A stretch of DNA of 64,000 bases from Halicephalobus mephisto (GCA_009193035.1 SWDT01000151.1:186001-250000); one strand, 5' to 3'; positions 1 to 12,223 are shown, numbered from the stretch's first letter. Made by a program: numbers and translations. The notes: generated from the letters alone by a model not told the origin.

Positions 1-1215
1 TAAAAAACTAGATAAAATAGACGATTAATTTAGGTTAGATAATATTGTAATTTTACAGTAAAATTTTCCTCAATAAAATCCATTAAATATTTATTTTTCT
101 AATTTTCTAAAATCAAAATATTAGATAAAACAACATTGAAAAAACTCAAAGTTTTAAAAATCAGAATATTAAACTTCATATTCCAGATTTTGACGCATCT
201 GGATGACTACTTTATACTATGTATCCATTTCTGTGCGCAAAGTGTATGGACACATCGAAACAGTTCTGATTTACGAGATATATGATATTCAATTTACCGA
301 TTTATTAAGTACAATATCAATGTATTACATTCAATATATCTGTTGGATCGTGTATCTATCCATTTGAACGCAAGTCCGCACAATACTGGTCCTGAAGGGA
401 AATACCCTGAGGATTAACGAAAGATTTACGATTGTATGATGGGGAGGAATTAAGATGATTGCGCATAATTATTAGAGTTGTTTTATATCTCGTGTCTCCG
501 GCTCAACAAATCAATTTGTACTTGTTTCTCATTTTTACGTTGACCGGAAGCTCCACCACATTTAACAATACAAATACGTTAAAACAACTCTGATGAATCA
601 GATATATTATATTCAGTGTATTGATGCATTAAGTTGATATCAGTGCATTGATGCATTAAGTACAATATCAGCACATTGTTTTCAATGCATAGGTATATTA
701 CAATGACTTTGATGAATCAGATATATTATATTCAGTGCATTGGATTCAATGTACCTAATACACCGAAATAGTTTTTAATGTACCAATTCTTTAAGTTGAT
801 GTCGGTGCATTAGATTCAGTGAATAAATGGATTAAAACGACTCTGATGAATCAGATAGATTATATTCAGTGTATCGATATATTAAGTATAATATCAGCAC
901 ATTGTCTTCAATGCATAAATAGATTAAAATAACTCTGATGAATCAGATATATTATATTCAATATATTGATGCATTAAGTTGATATCGGTACATTGGATTC
1001 AATGTACTTAATACACCGAAATAGTTTTCATGTACCAATTCTTTAAGTTGATGTCCGTGCATTAGATTCAGTGCATAAATGGATTAAAACGACTTTGATT
1101 TACGAAATACATTATATTCAATGTACCGGTACATTAAATATAACATCGATATATTGTATTCAATATATTGGTGCATTAAATATAATGTATCTGACAAATT
1201 AGAACCGTTTTAATC
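1..1215. repeat. 5' flank: dispersed AT-rich repeat array
   Basis: From about 270-355 and 570-1215 the sequence is a diverged array of tctgatgaatcagatatatt / attcagtgtattgatgcatt units, also seen at 14995-15600, 40400-40565 and 54235-54780. Positions 355-510 hold a different repeat (tccgcacaatactggtcctg ... attgtatgatg) shared with 13575-13740. The first 270 bases show nothing I can name. Confidence 0.6.
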
Positions 1216-1423
1216 TGCTCTTGTGTATGCAGTAAATAATTTTTTTGAAAATAATTTTATTGTTAATTTTCTTTAAAAAAATAAATGATTTTACAGACCA
1301 AAAGTCAAAATTCCTGATTGAAAGTCAAAGGACAAAGTACTTGTTACTTTGCATAATCCACCAATTGGTTTTTTTAACTGTGCGATGGTTATAAATGAAA
1401 AATCAGATCATTTTTCTGCAATA

Positions 1424-4400
1424 ATGCTGCAAAATCCGTTGGTTGACCGATTTCGCTATGTAATAATTGGAATTTCATTGGTAATTTTGACTTTGGTCTT
1501 CGAAAACCCTTTGATTCTGAATTTTACTGTCATTTGTATGAAGAAAGAAGTCAATGGAACAAAAGAAGCTTTGTTCACGGATTCCGAGAGGTCTTGGCTC
1601 TTCTCCGTTGTCGCTGCTGGAAACATCTGTGCTACTCTGATCGTGACCCAGCTGACCAGAATCCTTGGAGGAAGGTCTGTTATCGAAAACAGAACCCACG
1701 AGGAAAATATATCTACACTTGTACGACATTTGCTCCTACACAAAAAAACGAAACTTTTGGTCTTGTAACAATTGCGAAATGTGACACAATCGTCACATTT
1801 TTCATGAATATTTCGCATTTGTGACAGAAATGCAACATAGTAGTGACGATTTGCATTTGTTACTGAACCAAAAGGTACGCTTTTTTTGTGTGTATTTCGT
1901 AGGATTTATATAGTTTTTTTTTCGTTTTTAAATTAGTTTTTTTCTTACTTAACTGAGATATCAAGTCAATCCATTTACCAAAACATCGATTTTAAAATAA
2001 TTTCGAACTCAACGCGAATCAAAGAGGGGCAACTGTCGTACAACCATATTTACTAGAGTCAGAGTGTCGATATCGGTTGTACATCATCTTAAAGGATTTC
2101 AAGAGTGTTCAGGATCTGTAATCCAGTTTTATTGAACGCTTCTGCAATGAGATAACTCATGAGGTTTTCCACAAGTGATTCCGATTTACAAATAACGGTC
2201 AACGCTGATTTTTTCGCAAAATCAAGCTGCATTATTTACTTTTTACTTTTATCTTACTTTTTATTCTTATTTTTGCACAAAATCAGTTTCCACAAGTACA
2301 AAATAATCAATTGTAGTTGTTTTCTCCTTTGACCCATCTGTTCCGTTGGTGACGTGCGTAGGTAAAGAAGCTGCATTATTTGCAAATAGTAATTACACGG
2401 AAATTTCCAAAAAAATAGTTTTTTCGTTTTATTTTTTAACAACCTTCACCTATTCGTAAATAATACCTGCACACAAAAAAGCATAACTTTTAGTTCAGTA
2501 ACAAATGCAAATCTTCACTATTAAGTTACAATTTCGTCACAAATGCGAAATATTAATGAAAATGTGACGATTGTGTTGTATTTCGCAATTGTTACGGAGA
2601 TAAAAGTTACGCTTTTTGTATGTGCCTGTGTACTGCAAATGCTACTGAATTTTCCATTTAGGGGACATTAGTAACAAACTTGTTTTATAAAAGCAATAAA
2701 TAGATATTTGTTGCATTGAAGTTATTAATTCCCTATCTACAACTACTGATCGTTTTTTGCAACTTTGACGTATACACAACTAACAAGAGAAGTACATTCA
2801 CTCGAAGTCGTCTTTTGAAATTAATTATATATAATTTTAAAGCTCTTGAAATGCATATTTAGAATCTGTTGTTTGTTTCTGCTGAATGCTCTTCTGGAGT
2901 AAGATAATTGGAAAAAAGTATAAAATTGCTTATATCAACTCCAAAGAAGGGATCTTCTTTGATATTTGGGTTCTATTTTTTAATACGGTGTTTTCCTATA
3001 TTAAATATGACGATTTGAAAATTTCTTTACAGTTAAATAGAAAATTCGAGCTGATTATGATTATCCAGTTGATTTTTAAAAAAAACGTGTAAAAATTCAA
3101 TATGTTAAAATTTCGTAGTTTTCATTGATTATTTTGCTTCAGAAGAGCGCTCGGCAGAAAGGAAACAAGTTCTGAATACGCATTTCAAGAATTTTAAAAT
3201 GATATTGTTGTGAGTTGTCGTAGGGAGAGATGTACTTGAGTCTATTCTTCTTCTTCTTCTTCCCCTTAGCTGGCGTGTTGGGGCAGGGGCTTGCCTCGGA
3301 GCCAGTACGCTGCTGTGGGTGCCACATGAGTTCGGATGTTGTTTATGAGGTTCTTCCAGGCTTCACGGTCCTCGGTGGTCTTCTCTGCTTTGGCTGGGTT
3401 GATGTGCTGTGGTTTCAGGTCGTCCGTCAGTTGTTTTGTCCATGTCTTCTTCGGTGCCGCTTTACTGATCTTCCACTGGACTGGGCGTGGGCTCTGTAGG
3501 AGTCTTCGCGGGAGTCGGTTCGGGTTCATTCTGCATACATGTCCATACCACCGAAGTCTTCTTTGTTGGATTTGTTCTTCAACCGTTGGTTGTCCTTCAC
3601 ATTTTTCCCGAATAGTAGTTCTTGAGCGATGATCTCTCGTTGTCCGACGTGGTATCCTGTTCTTACGTTCCAGGTGGCCATTCGGATGCTTGCTTTCGGA
3701 CTGATCAGTTTCCTGGGTTTGTTTGTGGTCCGCTCATCTTCCTCTTCCCGGGTTTCTGGAGCTGGCGCTTCGGTTCCTCCAGGTGGGGTGGTGTGAGTGA
3801 TTGTCCTTGTTCTTCTCATGTGGTTTCTAGCCTCATTTCTCCAGTATCTGGTTCTGGTCACTTCGGCAGTGTGACCACCCTCTTCATTTTCGCAGCCGGG
3901 CTTGGGACCGTCCATGGCAGAGTTACTTGAGTCTATTAGAATATACAAACCACAATCCTCTATATATAGGAAACATAAACATAAGATAAACCCTATAGAG
4001 CTACAGTAGTCATGTTGAGACCACCTAATCAGGAGACACCACCTGGATGGCATCTCTTCAAATCTCTACAGATATATAACTCATTTCAAAGACCACTTCG
4101 AGTAAATGGACTCCCCTTATAAGTCCGGACTTATTTGTCAACAAACCTCACTTACTCGTCACTTAATTGTAAACTGAAATCACCTGTAACTTTTATGGAA
4201 ACCTCTTGTTCCGAAGATCATCCAACAAAAATCAACAACAGGTTCTGAATGCTTGTTTCGAAACTGTAAAGTTCATTAACTTGGTTCAAATCTCTGACTT
4301 TAGTAAATGCACTTATCCTGTTGGACATTGAACGTTTTCCAGAATGACATTCACAATTTACGGAACTATTTCGGCAGTTTCAACTCTTTTGATGCCTTGG

Positions 4401-5581
4401 TTCGTGTCTCTTGGGTTCTCCGCTCTCGTTGTCGTCAGAATCCTCCAGGGGGCTGGAGCGGGGATGACTCTGGCTGCCATCGGGACCATCGCCAATGCCT
4501 GGTCTTCCATCACAGCCACGGGGTTCGTGATTTCAGTGATCTCAAGTTACGTCCAGATCGGGCCCATGTACGGAATGCCCATGGCATCTGTCTTTTGCGA
4601 AAGTTCTCTTGGATGGCAAGCTACCTTCTACCTACAAGGAATTTTGACTTTAGTCGTCACAATTGTTTTTTTCTTCATCTACAAAGATTCCCCAAGATGT
4701 CACAGTTGGGTTTCTCAGAAAGAATTAATAATTCTGGAAAAAAACAAAAGTTCAAATGAGACTTCTAAAGAATCCAGATTCGTGCCATATTCCAGGATTT
4801 TTAGTGATTTTTCTGTCTGGGGAATCTTCTTTTGTGCCTTCGGAAGTCTTCTAAGTCAACAAATTTTCCTCATTTACGGGGCTGTTTATCTCAACCAAAT
4901 CCTTCAATTGACCGTCGAACAAACCGGATTTTCGGCTTTCATTGCAAATCTAATCTGTTTGTTCCTAAAGTTAGCCATGTCTCCGATTTCGGATTATGCT
5001 ACTTGTGTCAATCAAAAAAACAGAGCAAAAATCATAATGACAGTAGCTCACATGATCGTGGCAGGAGCTTTTTTCGTTCTTGCCTTCATCGACCACAGAA
5101 ACCAAATTCTCGGTCAGATCTGCTACATGATTACAGTAATCGTCAGTAGTTTACAATCTGTCGGATTTATGAAAACCAATCAATTGGTAAATTTTTCATT
5201 GTATTTATGGCATTAAGGACATTTCGCCAAAAAAACCGAAATTTAAATTTATAATTGAATTTTTAGGCCAATAGACAGTATGCCTACGTAGTGATGGCAA
5301 TCGTGGCTTGTATAAACTGCTCTATTGTCCTAATGTTACCAGGTTTCATGACCATCGTCGCTCCAAACAATTCCATCAATCAATGGCATACTGTATTTTG
5401 GATTATCGGAGGAATCGTCATCATCACAACCGTTATCTATGACTTTACAGCGAAGGCCGATCCAAGACCTTGGACAGTCGTCGAAGATTCAGAAAGTTCA
5501 GCCGATGTCATTTCACATACAGTATCCTCGAAAAAATCAACTCTAAGAGCCTCAGTAGACAGCGTTTTATCGGATATTTAA
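1424..5581 (+). CDS. SLC17-like MFS transporter, tandem copy 1
   Basis: Three exons: 1424-1674, 4343-5186, 5267-5581 (TAA). Phases 2 and 0 agree and give 469 residues. The protein reads as a 12-helix major facilitator. It has a short cytoplasmic N-terminus, TM1 ending in LNFTVICM, a first luminal/extracellular loop with an NGT glycosylation sequon, and the conserved ERSWLFS segment before TM2. It also has helix-breaking loops with GR/SD residues and a C-terminal ADPRPW motif comparable to the LQPWA-type tail of SLC17 anion:cation symporters. Substrate cannot be deduced. The start is placed at 1424 because the bases before it (tttttctgcaata) match those before the start of copy 3. An in-frame ATG at 1385 would add 13 residues. 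The 2.7-kb first intron carries several mobile elements, listed separately. Exon joining was done by phase and alignment to the paralogs. Confidence 0.85.
1738..1893. repeat. Palindromic MITE (acacaaaaaacgtaactttt family), copy A
   Basis: The left end acacaaaaaaacgaaactttt and the right end read inward (tacacacaaaaaaagcgtac) are inverted repeats. The interior holds gtgacacaatcgtcacattt and tagtgacgatttgcatttgt. No coding capacity. In intron 1 of transporter copy 1. Confidence 0.7.
2471..2622. repeat. Palindromic MITE, copy B
   Basis: Same family as 1738-1893, about 152 bp. Starts acacaaaaaagcataacttt and ends aaaagttacgctttttgtat. In the same intron as copy A. Confidence 0.7.
2836..3199. repeat. 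Foldback element with about 62-bp inverted arms
   Basis: Arms 2836-2898 and 3138-3199 are imperfect inverted copies, joined by the shared cores cagaagagc and tgcatttcaag/cgcatttcaag. The loop is 239 bp. A lone arm-like piece occurs at 53296-53365. An open frame in the loop (2886-3092) has no recognisable content. Confidence 0.6.
3233..3246. repeat. Target-site duplication, left copy
   Basis: tacttgagtctatt, identical to 3924-3937. It brackets the RTE-like insert. Confidence 0.85.
3247..3923 (-). mobile_element. Internally deleted RTE-like non-LTR retroelement
   Basis: A GC-rich 677-bp insert in intron 1 of transporter copy 1. On the minus strand it opens with an ATG at 3917 and reads through a Pro/Glu-rich leader into ATWNVRTGYHVGQRE, the start of an apurinic-type endonuclease domain. 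At about 3615 it jumps directly to the C-terminal region of the reverse-transcriptase protein (EGQPTVEEQIQQRRLRWYGH, then PKKTWTKQLTDDL) in another frame. It ends in a (GAA)n run. The middle of the endonuclease and the whole RT core are missing. The 14-bp sequence tacttgagtctatt occurs perfectly on both sides (3233-3246, 3924-3937), so both ends are intact. Confidence 0.8.
3924..3937. repeat. Target-site duplication, right copy
   Basis: tacttgagtctatt, identical to 3233-3246. Confidence 0.85.
3938..4342. other. Intron remainder, no feature seen
   Basis: Rest of transporter copy 1 intron 1 after the retroelement. The sequence is non-repetitive and ends in the acceptor cgttttccag. No exon-like frame or motif recognised. 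Confidence 0.5.
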
Positions 5582-5737
5582 TTTCATAAAGTAAATACTA
5601 ACATTACTGTAAAAATGAAAAATAATTTTTTTACAAAATAGTCTTCAAATTTTAGGATTTTCTTAGAACTTTATAACTTGAAATGTTAAGTTTGAATTCT
5701 GAAAATTTTAAGAATGTTCGGTTAATTTTTTATTAGA

Positions 5738-6146
5738 ACAAAGAAGTAAACTAGAAAAAGGAGATCTGAAGCAACAGCCTGAATATCAAGGAACATGGGA
5801 TACTGTAGTTTATGAATGAGACTCTCGGTTTTATCACAAGAATAAACATACTAATTTTATTTATATATTATTGTTCTAGTAACATTATTACAATATTTCT
5901 ACTTTTTATCTTAACAATTCATTTCTAATCAATATAATCTGATCTATTATCAAGTTACCGTCAAGACAAAAAGTAAACTAGAAAAAAGGATCTGAAGCGA
6001 GAGTCTAAATATCAAGGAACACGGGGTACTGTAGTTTATGAGTGAGACTCTCGGTTGTATTGTTTGAGAGAAAATATAATAATTTTATTTATATATTATT
6101 GTTCTAGTAACATTATTACAATATTTCTATTTTTTGCCTTAAAATT
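5738..6146 (+). repeat. Tandem duplication of a 225-bp unit
   Basis: Unit 1 (5738-5925) and unit 2 (5964-6146) share aagtaaactagaaaaa, actgtagtttatgaatgaga and ctagtaacattattacaata. Lies between transporter copies 1 and 2. The remaining 5582-5737 and 6147-6377 show nothing specific. Confidence 0.6.
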
Positions 6147-6377
6147 CTCGAATAAGTTTTGAAAAAGAGTTTTGCCCTTTGAATTTTTTAATGTAGTAAT
6201 ATTCGAAAGGTCGTTGGTCGATTAGTACTTTGTCGGACACGGAAAATCACGGAACAACTGTCTTCGACGTGGTCTATGCGATTTAAATAAATTTCATAAA
6301 CAAGTATTATCACCATATTGTGCAATGCTGAAAAATGAATTTCCGGACTGTCATTATTTTCATTTTATTTTAAAATT

Positions 6378-9300
6378 ATGGAAACCAAAGAAGAAAGAAA
6401 AATTATTTTCGGCCATTCGACCAGATTCGTTATAATCATCTTAGCTATTGTTTGTCTGACCTTGAATTGTGCAAATTCCTTGACTTTGAATTTCACAATT
6501 ATCTGCATGTACAATGATAACGGAGAAAATGGCAACAGTACAGTAATCGGCGAAGAAAGAGGTAGGGAAAATCAAACCAGTATTGTAAAAATCAAAACTT
6601 CAAATTTCTGTTGAATTCTGAAAGAATATAAAAATTTCAACAAAATTTTTGAAGATTTTTGAAAATTTTTAAAGATTTTTGAAAATTTTTGAGAATTTTT
6701 GAAAATTTTTGAAGATTTTTGAAGATTTTCGAAGATACTGTAACTTTTCAGAATCCTATGTGATATTCTAGAAATCTTTACAGAATCCAGTTATAAAAGT
6801 GAAAATTTTCAGAGATGATGTACGATTTGATGGAGAAAAGTTGGCTTTTCTCGGCTATTGCCATCGGACAAATCCTTGGGACGATTCCGATCACATATGT
6901 GACTTCTAACTTCGGCGTTAGGTGAGTTTTGTCGATCATTGATGTTTTTATTTATATTTACTGAAAAATGATCGTTTTATTTAAATTTTTTCTGAAATGA
7001 ATAAAACGAAGAGGTCGTTTTTTGAAGGTCACCATGACTAATCCGATTGCAAAATTTGCACCGACAGGAAGTGTTTTTGATTGAAATCGTTTTCGCATCA
7101 GATACCACATTCTCGTAAATTTAGGACTTATCTTCGGGATCTGAATCAGCAGTTTACAAGTAAAAGTTACAGTTTTTTACGATCTTATATCTTTTAGCGC
7201 TGTTTTGTCTGTGTTAAGCTTAGGAATAAGAAGAACACTACAAATCATTACTTAACAAATAAGGTAGAGACAAACAATGTGTATAACCTGCACAACAGAT
7301 AATTAAAAGTTACTCTTGCTCTACAGTATTCTAGGGTCTCTGGTGTTCAGGTTATCTCTTCAGGTCTTTTCTATTATAGTTTCTATTCCAACATAATACC
7401 CCTGAGAATTTCACTCATTTTCTACAGTATTCTAGAGTCCCTGATATTCAAACTATCTCTTCAGGTCTTTTCTATTATAGTTTCTGCCCCAACATAATAC
7501 CTCTGAAAATTTCATTCTTGCCCTACAGTATTCTAGAGTCTCTGATGTTCAGATCATCTCTTCAGGTCTTTTCTATTATAGTTTCTGTTCCAACATCTGC
7601 ATAAGTCCCAACATAATATCCCTGAGAATTTCACTCATTTTCTACAGTATTCTAAAGTCCCTGATATTCAAACTATCTCTTCAAGTCTTCTCTATTATAG
7701 TTTCTGTTCCAACAGTCTGGAACATTTATGGAGTAAATTTGGAATCAGAGTTCCGAAAGTCGTCAATCGAGTACTTATTTGCTAACTTAAGCAACGAATA
7801 CACAAACAAATATATAAACGTAAAATTTAACAAATAAACAAATGGATAAACATAAAACCAAACAAGTACACAGATATACACAAAAAACATAATTTGTGAC
7901 GCAGTAAAAATTGCGGAATATAATGGAAATATAACACAATTGTTGTATTTTTCATTGATATTTTACAATTGTGGTAAAACTTTAGTATAGTCGTCATATT
8001 TTTCATGAATAGTTTACAATTGTGGTAAAACTTTAGTATAATCATTATATTTTTCATGAATAGTTTACAATTGTGGTAAAACTTTAGTATAATCATTATA
8101 TTTTTCGTGAATTCTAATATTTATGACAAAAATTTAACACAATCATCACATTTTTCATGAATATTTTACATTTGTGATGAAAAATATAACATAATCATCA
8201 CATTTTTCATGAATATTTTACATTTATGACGAAAATTGTAACTTAGTAGTGACGATTTGCATTTGTTACTGTTTCAAAAGTTACACTTTTTGCGTGTACA
8301 ATCGAACAGTTACTCAATTTATTCATCGAATTACTTTGGAAATTTCTAGAATTTTGTATTTTTATGACTCAAAAAAACGAAGATATTAATTAAATACTCA
8401 TATTAATAACTTCTGAATTGGAAATTTCAAAGTAAAATTTTCAAGAAATTTCAAAATAAAATTTTCAAGAAATTTAAAAGAAAAATTTTCAGGAAATTTC
8501 AAAGTAAAATTTTCAAGAAATTTCAAAATAAAATTTTCAGGAAATCGTTCACAGTTTACGGATTAATCAGCGCTATTTCGACTTTGTTGCTTCCGTTTTG
8601 TGCTACATTCGGTTTTTTCCCGGTTTTCGTCATGAGAATCTTCCAAGGATTCGCGATGGCTACTTCGTTCCCGAGTCTTGGAGTAATAGTCGCAGAATGG
8701 TCGACGGTGAAAAGTAACGGGATGTTCATAGCCCTTCTTTCGGTCCATATCCAGTTCGGCAGCATGCTCATCATGCCGGTATCTGGAGAATTCTGTGCTT
8801 CTAGTTACGGATGGCCCGCGGTTTACTATCTACAGGGAATTTTGACTTTTTTCTTCTTTGGAATTTTTTACTTTTTTTACAGGGATTCTCCCCACATCCA
8901 CAAGTTTGTTTCTTTAATTATTTTTTAAGAATAATTTTCGTTTTAAGAAACGTAAGTGCTAAGGAACTTCGGAAGATCTCCACGGGGAAACTTCAATGTT
9001 ACGAAAACGGAAAAAAAACAGTCCAGAAAGTTCCGTATTTGGAGATTCTGAAGGATGTCCCGGTCTGGGGCATATTCATCTCCTGTTTTGGAGGTTCTTT
9101 CGGCTTCCAGTTGATGGGACAATTCGGCCCGACATATTTGAACAAAGTCCTCAAGTTCGATGTCCAGAAAACAGGATTTGCAGCGGCTTATCCTTATCTC
9201 ATCTCGGCGATTTTCAAAGTCGTGGCAGGACCTTTCAGCGACAGATTCACTTTGATCAGTGAAAAATCCAGAATCATCGTGTTCAACTGTCTGGCCCAGT

Positions 9301-12223
9301 TCCCCATGACCCTTTGTTTGGTCCTGATGGCCAGTCTTCCGATTGAAAAAGCGGCTTTAATCCAGATTCTCTACACTTTGACAACCGCTTTCTGTGGATT
9401 AAATGCCGTAGGAGTTGCAAAAAGCATCCAATTGGTATTTTCATTCAATACAGTAATCAATTTAATGAAGCATTACAGATAGGACAACAACACTCCCATT
9501 TCATCCTCGCAATGAATACGTTTATCATCAGCGCAGTGCAATTAATTCTCCCGCCGATCGTGTCCTTCGTTGCTCCTGACAACACTCCAGAACAGGTTCG
9601 TTTCAATAAATTAGAAAAAACATTCATTATTTAAAAAATACGATAAACACCCGATCAACGGGTTGCGACCACTCTGGCGAGCAGGTAGAAAAAAACATCT
9701 TAGTTTAAGAGTCACGTGACGTAACGTTCCTGTTCCAAGTTTTTATATTCCAATTTTTACAACTTTACTTTAAAAATTAAAAAATAACTAATTTTAAATA
9801 ACTTTACATCTGTTATATAGTATTTCAAAAGTTATTTTGGATAAGTTTCTATTTTTTAAATAAAGTTTTTATATAAAATTTCAGATATTCTTAAAATTTA
9901 AAATTAGTTTTTAGAATTTTAAATTTTGAAGATTGATTTTTGATTATTATTTTAGATTCAAAATTTATGGATTTCAGTACAGTATTATAAGTATTTTTTA
10001 TTCAAATTTAAGGATATTAAAAATTACAAAATTAGAATCCAGAATTAGTCTTCAGAATTTTAAATTTTGAAAATTAATTTTTGATTATTATTTTAGAATT
10101 AAAATTTATGGATTTTAGTACAGTATTATAAACGGTTTTTTTAATTATAACTCTAAAATTGGAATATAAATGCTCGGGATATAAGCATCACATAACTGTT
10201 CGTCCTTCGACGAGTAACCTTGTTGTAATTTATGAATTACAAAAGATAGGATAATAGGAAAACAAGGAACAACTAGGAATCCAAATCCATATATAAAAAA
10301 CAGCTGACTCAAACATTCGTGTCGGGATCACGGTTGCTTATTCAAAGGGCAAATTGGCCGCACAAACACGTCCATGAAAAATAACCAAAAATAAAAATTA
10401 TTTTTTTTGAGTGTTAATTTCAAATTATATCGTATCTTTTATAAAATTGTTTAATTATCCAAATTTGAAATGTGAACGAACGAATAATCTGACCAAAGTC
10501 GAAAATACATTATTATTGAATATTAATGTTTTTTGGGATTCATACAAACTAGAATCAGAATTCCGTTGGAGTTTTTAGGGATGTTTAGAATACAATAGAA
10601 AATTTTGAATTTTTCAAAAATATGGAAATTTATAAAAAAGTGAATAATCTGTTTTAATTTTGTGGGATTTTTAAAAGTTCATAAACGTTTTCGAAACGTC
10701 GCAGAATCTCCTTCTGAATTCTACAGTATTCAAAATTCTCAAGAATTTATAGAATTTTTCAGAATCAAAGTGATGATTATGAAAATCTTCGAAAATCTTA
10801 AGTTTCTGGAAGATTAGAATTTATTATAGTATTCTGAAAACTTCGAAAATCTTAAATTTTTGGAATATTTTAGAATTTATCAAATATTTTAGAAATTTAA
10901 ATTTTTTCGAAGAAATTTTTGGAATATTTTAGAATTTATCAAAAATTTTAGAAAATTAAATTTTTTCAAAGAAATTTTTGGAATATTTTAGAATTTATCG
11001 AAAACTTTCGAAATTTAAATTTTTTCAAAGAAATTTTTGGAATATTTTAGAATTTGTTGAAAATTTTCGAAATATTCTGAAATTCATCAAAAATTTAAAC
11101 ATTTTTTCGAAGCTTCTGGAATCCTTCAGAATCTCATGTGATTCATTGTTGTATTTTAAAATTCTCAATAATGTTTGAATTTTTGAAAATTTTTCCGAAA
11201 TTTATATAAAAAAAAATAAATTTTAATTCAACAAAAAATGGAAAATCGTCATTATTGTTTTAAATTTCGTCACAAATGTCAAATATTCATAAAAATTCAC
11301 CGATTACGTCACATTTCGCAATTTTTTAATCCCGAAAAATTACGTTTTTTTATGTAATAAAAATTAAAAATAATATGCGAAATTATAAATTCCAAAAATT
11401 TCAAAAAAATTAAAGTTTTGTTCAAACACTTCCGCGACGATATTAATTTTTTATTTTTACAATAATGTCGACGGAATCGAAGACAAAAAAAGGAATAGGA
11501 AATAAAGGCCAAAAAATACGTGTTCCGCGTTTATGTAAAAAAGGAAAAACGGAGAAAGCAGGGAAAAAGAGGAATAGGAAATAAAGAGAAGGCCAAAAAA
11601 TACGAGTTCCGCGCCCACGTAAAAAAGGAAAAACGGAGAAAGCAGGAAAAAGAGGAATAGGAAATAAAGGCCAAAAAATACCCGTTCTGCGCCCACGTAA
11701 AAGAGGAAAAACGGAGAAAGCAGAGAAAAAGAGGAATAGGAAACAAAGAGAAGGCCAAAAAGTACGTGTTTCGCGCCCACGTAAAAGAGGAAAAACGGAG
11801 AAAGAAGGGTCTCGCAACGAAAGGAACCACGCGGGCGGGAAAACTTGTACTTTTTATTATTATATTTTTTAAATGATAATTTTTTGCGTTTTTTTACTTT
11901 CGGATGAATCACTATTTTCAGTATCTGGTCACGACCAGAGGAAAAAGTAGAATTCGTAGTTCTCTTCATAATAATGTAATCCTCCGATTAATCTGATTGA
12001 ACTTTTTCAGTGGGGTACGATATTCTACGGAGTGGCTGGGATGGTTTTCGTGACGGCGATCATCTTCAACTTGACCGCCGAAGCCGATCCTCGTCCTTGG
12101 ACCGCTCTGCCGGATTCCTACAAACTTTCCAAACCTCTGGAATTGAAAATCGAAACTTCCCCAAATAATCAGATAATTCCGAAAGATCCTGAAAAAACAG
12201 ACAACATAAAATTCGTACTTTAA
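6378..12223 (+). CDS. SLC17-like MFS transporter, tandem copy 2
   Basis: Six exons: 6378-6561, 6813-6921, 8541-8903, 8948-9434, 9479-9595, 12011-12223 (TAA). All phases agree, giving 490 residues. Paralogous throughout to copies 1 and 3: LNFTIICM in TM1, EKSWLFS before TM2, a long run of TM helices, GPFSDRF in the loop after TM8, GLNAVGVAKS near TM10, and an ADPRPW tail. The family is expected to be a 12-TM solute carrier of the SLC17 anion transporter type. Substrate is unknown. Two introns are 44 nt, while introns 2 and 5 are 1.6 and 2.4 kb and stuffed with repeats. The acceptor at 8948 (ttttaag) lacks the usual tttcag. An upstream in-frame AG at 8930 would leave only a 27-nt intron, so 8948 is preferred. 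Confidence 0.85.
7214..7714 (+). repeat. 174-bp SINE-like repeat, copy 1, with tandem expansion
   Basis: The first 170 bp match 44100-44273. The 3' part, beginning ctacagtattctag, is then repeated about three more times with a period near 110 bp, to 7714. Lies in intron 2 of transporter copy 2. Confidence 0.6.
7878..8299. repeat. Palindromic MITE, internally expanded copy C
   Basis: Starts acacaaaaaacataatttgt and ends aaaagttacactttttgcgt like the MITE family. The middle has about six tandem copies of a roughly 60-bp unit (ttttcatgaatagtttacaa), which brings the length to 422 bp. In intron 2 of transporter copy 2. Confidence 0.6.
8395..8540 (+). repeat. Short tandem repeat before exon 3 of copy 2
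   Basis: aaatttcaaagtaaaattttcaag repeats about five times and runs directly into the acceptor aaattttcag. The acceptor is therefore the last unit of the array. Confidence 0.6.
9744..10168 (+). repeat. Non-autonomous element with tatattccaatttt ends
   Basis: Both ends carry tatattccaatttt or its complement. The interior is AT-rich with taatactgtactaaaat-type motifs. A longer copy in the opposite orientation is at 15909-16472, and a related fragment lies at 41060-41440. Confidence 0.55.
10169..11230. other. AT-rich intron DNA with degenerate short repeats
   Basis: Middle of intron 5 of transporter copy 2. Positions 10860-11090 repeat aatattttagaatttatcaa about four times. Nothing else is recognisable. 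Confidence 0.5.
11231..11357. repeat. Palindromic MITE, degraded copy D
   Basis: Shorter and more diverged member: acaaaaaatggaaaatcgtc at left, aaaaattacgtttttttatg at right, with cgtcacaaatgtcaaatatt inside. In intron 5 of transporter copy 2. Confidence 0.5.
11466..11815 (+). repeat. GC-richer minisatellite, about 90-bp unit, four copies
   Basis: Units share gaaaaacggagaaagcag, aaaaagaggaataggaaa and ggccaaaaaatacg...cgcccacgtaaaa. Because the unit has few stops, three minus-strand frames stay open with repeating aromatic-rich peptides. That pattern marks a repeat rather than a gene. In intron 5 of transporter copy 2. Confidence 0.75.

Noticed and set aside
3230..3930. Plus-strand frames of 89-102 codons
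   Set aside because: Antisense of the GC-rich retroelement, whose minus-strand product is recognisable.
11443..11969. Three long overlapping minus-strand frames
   Set aside because: They are the minisatellite read in different frames. The peptides are the same 30-residue pattern repeated, and stops are absent only because the unit lacks them.
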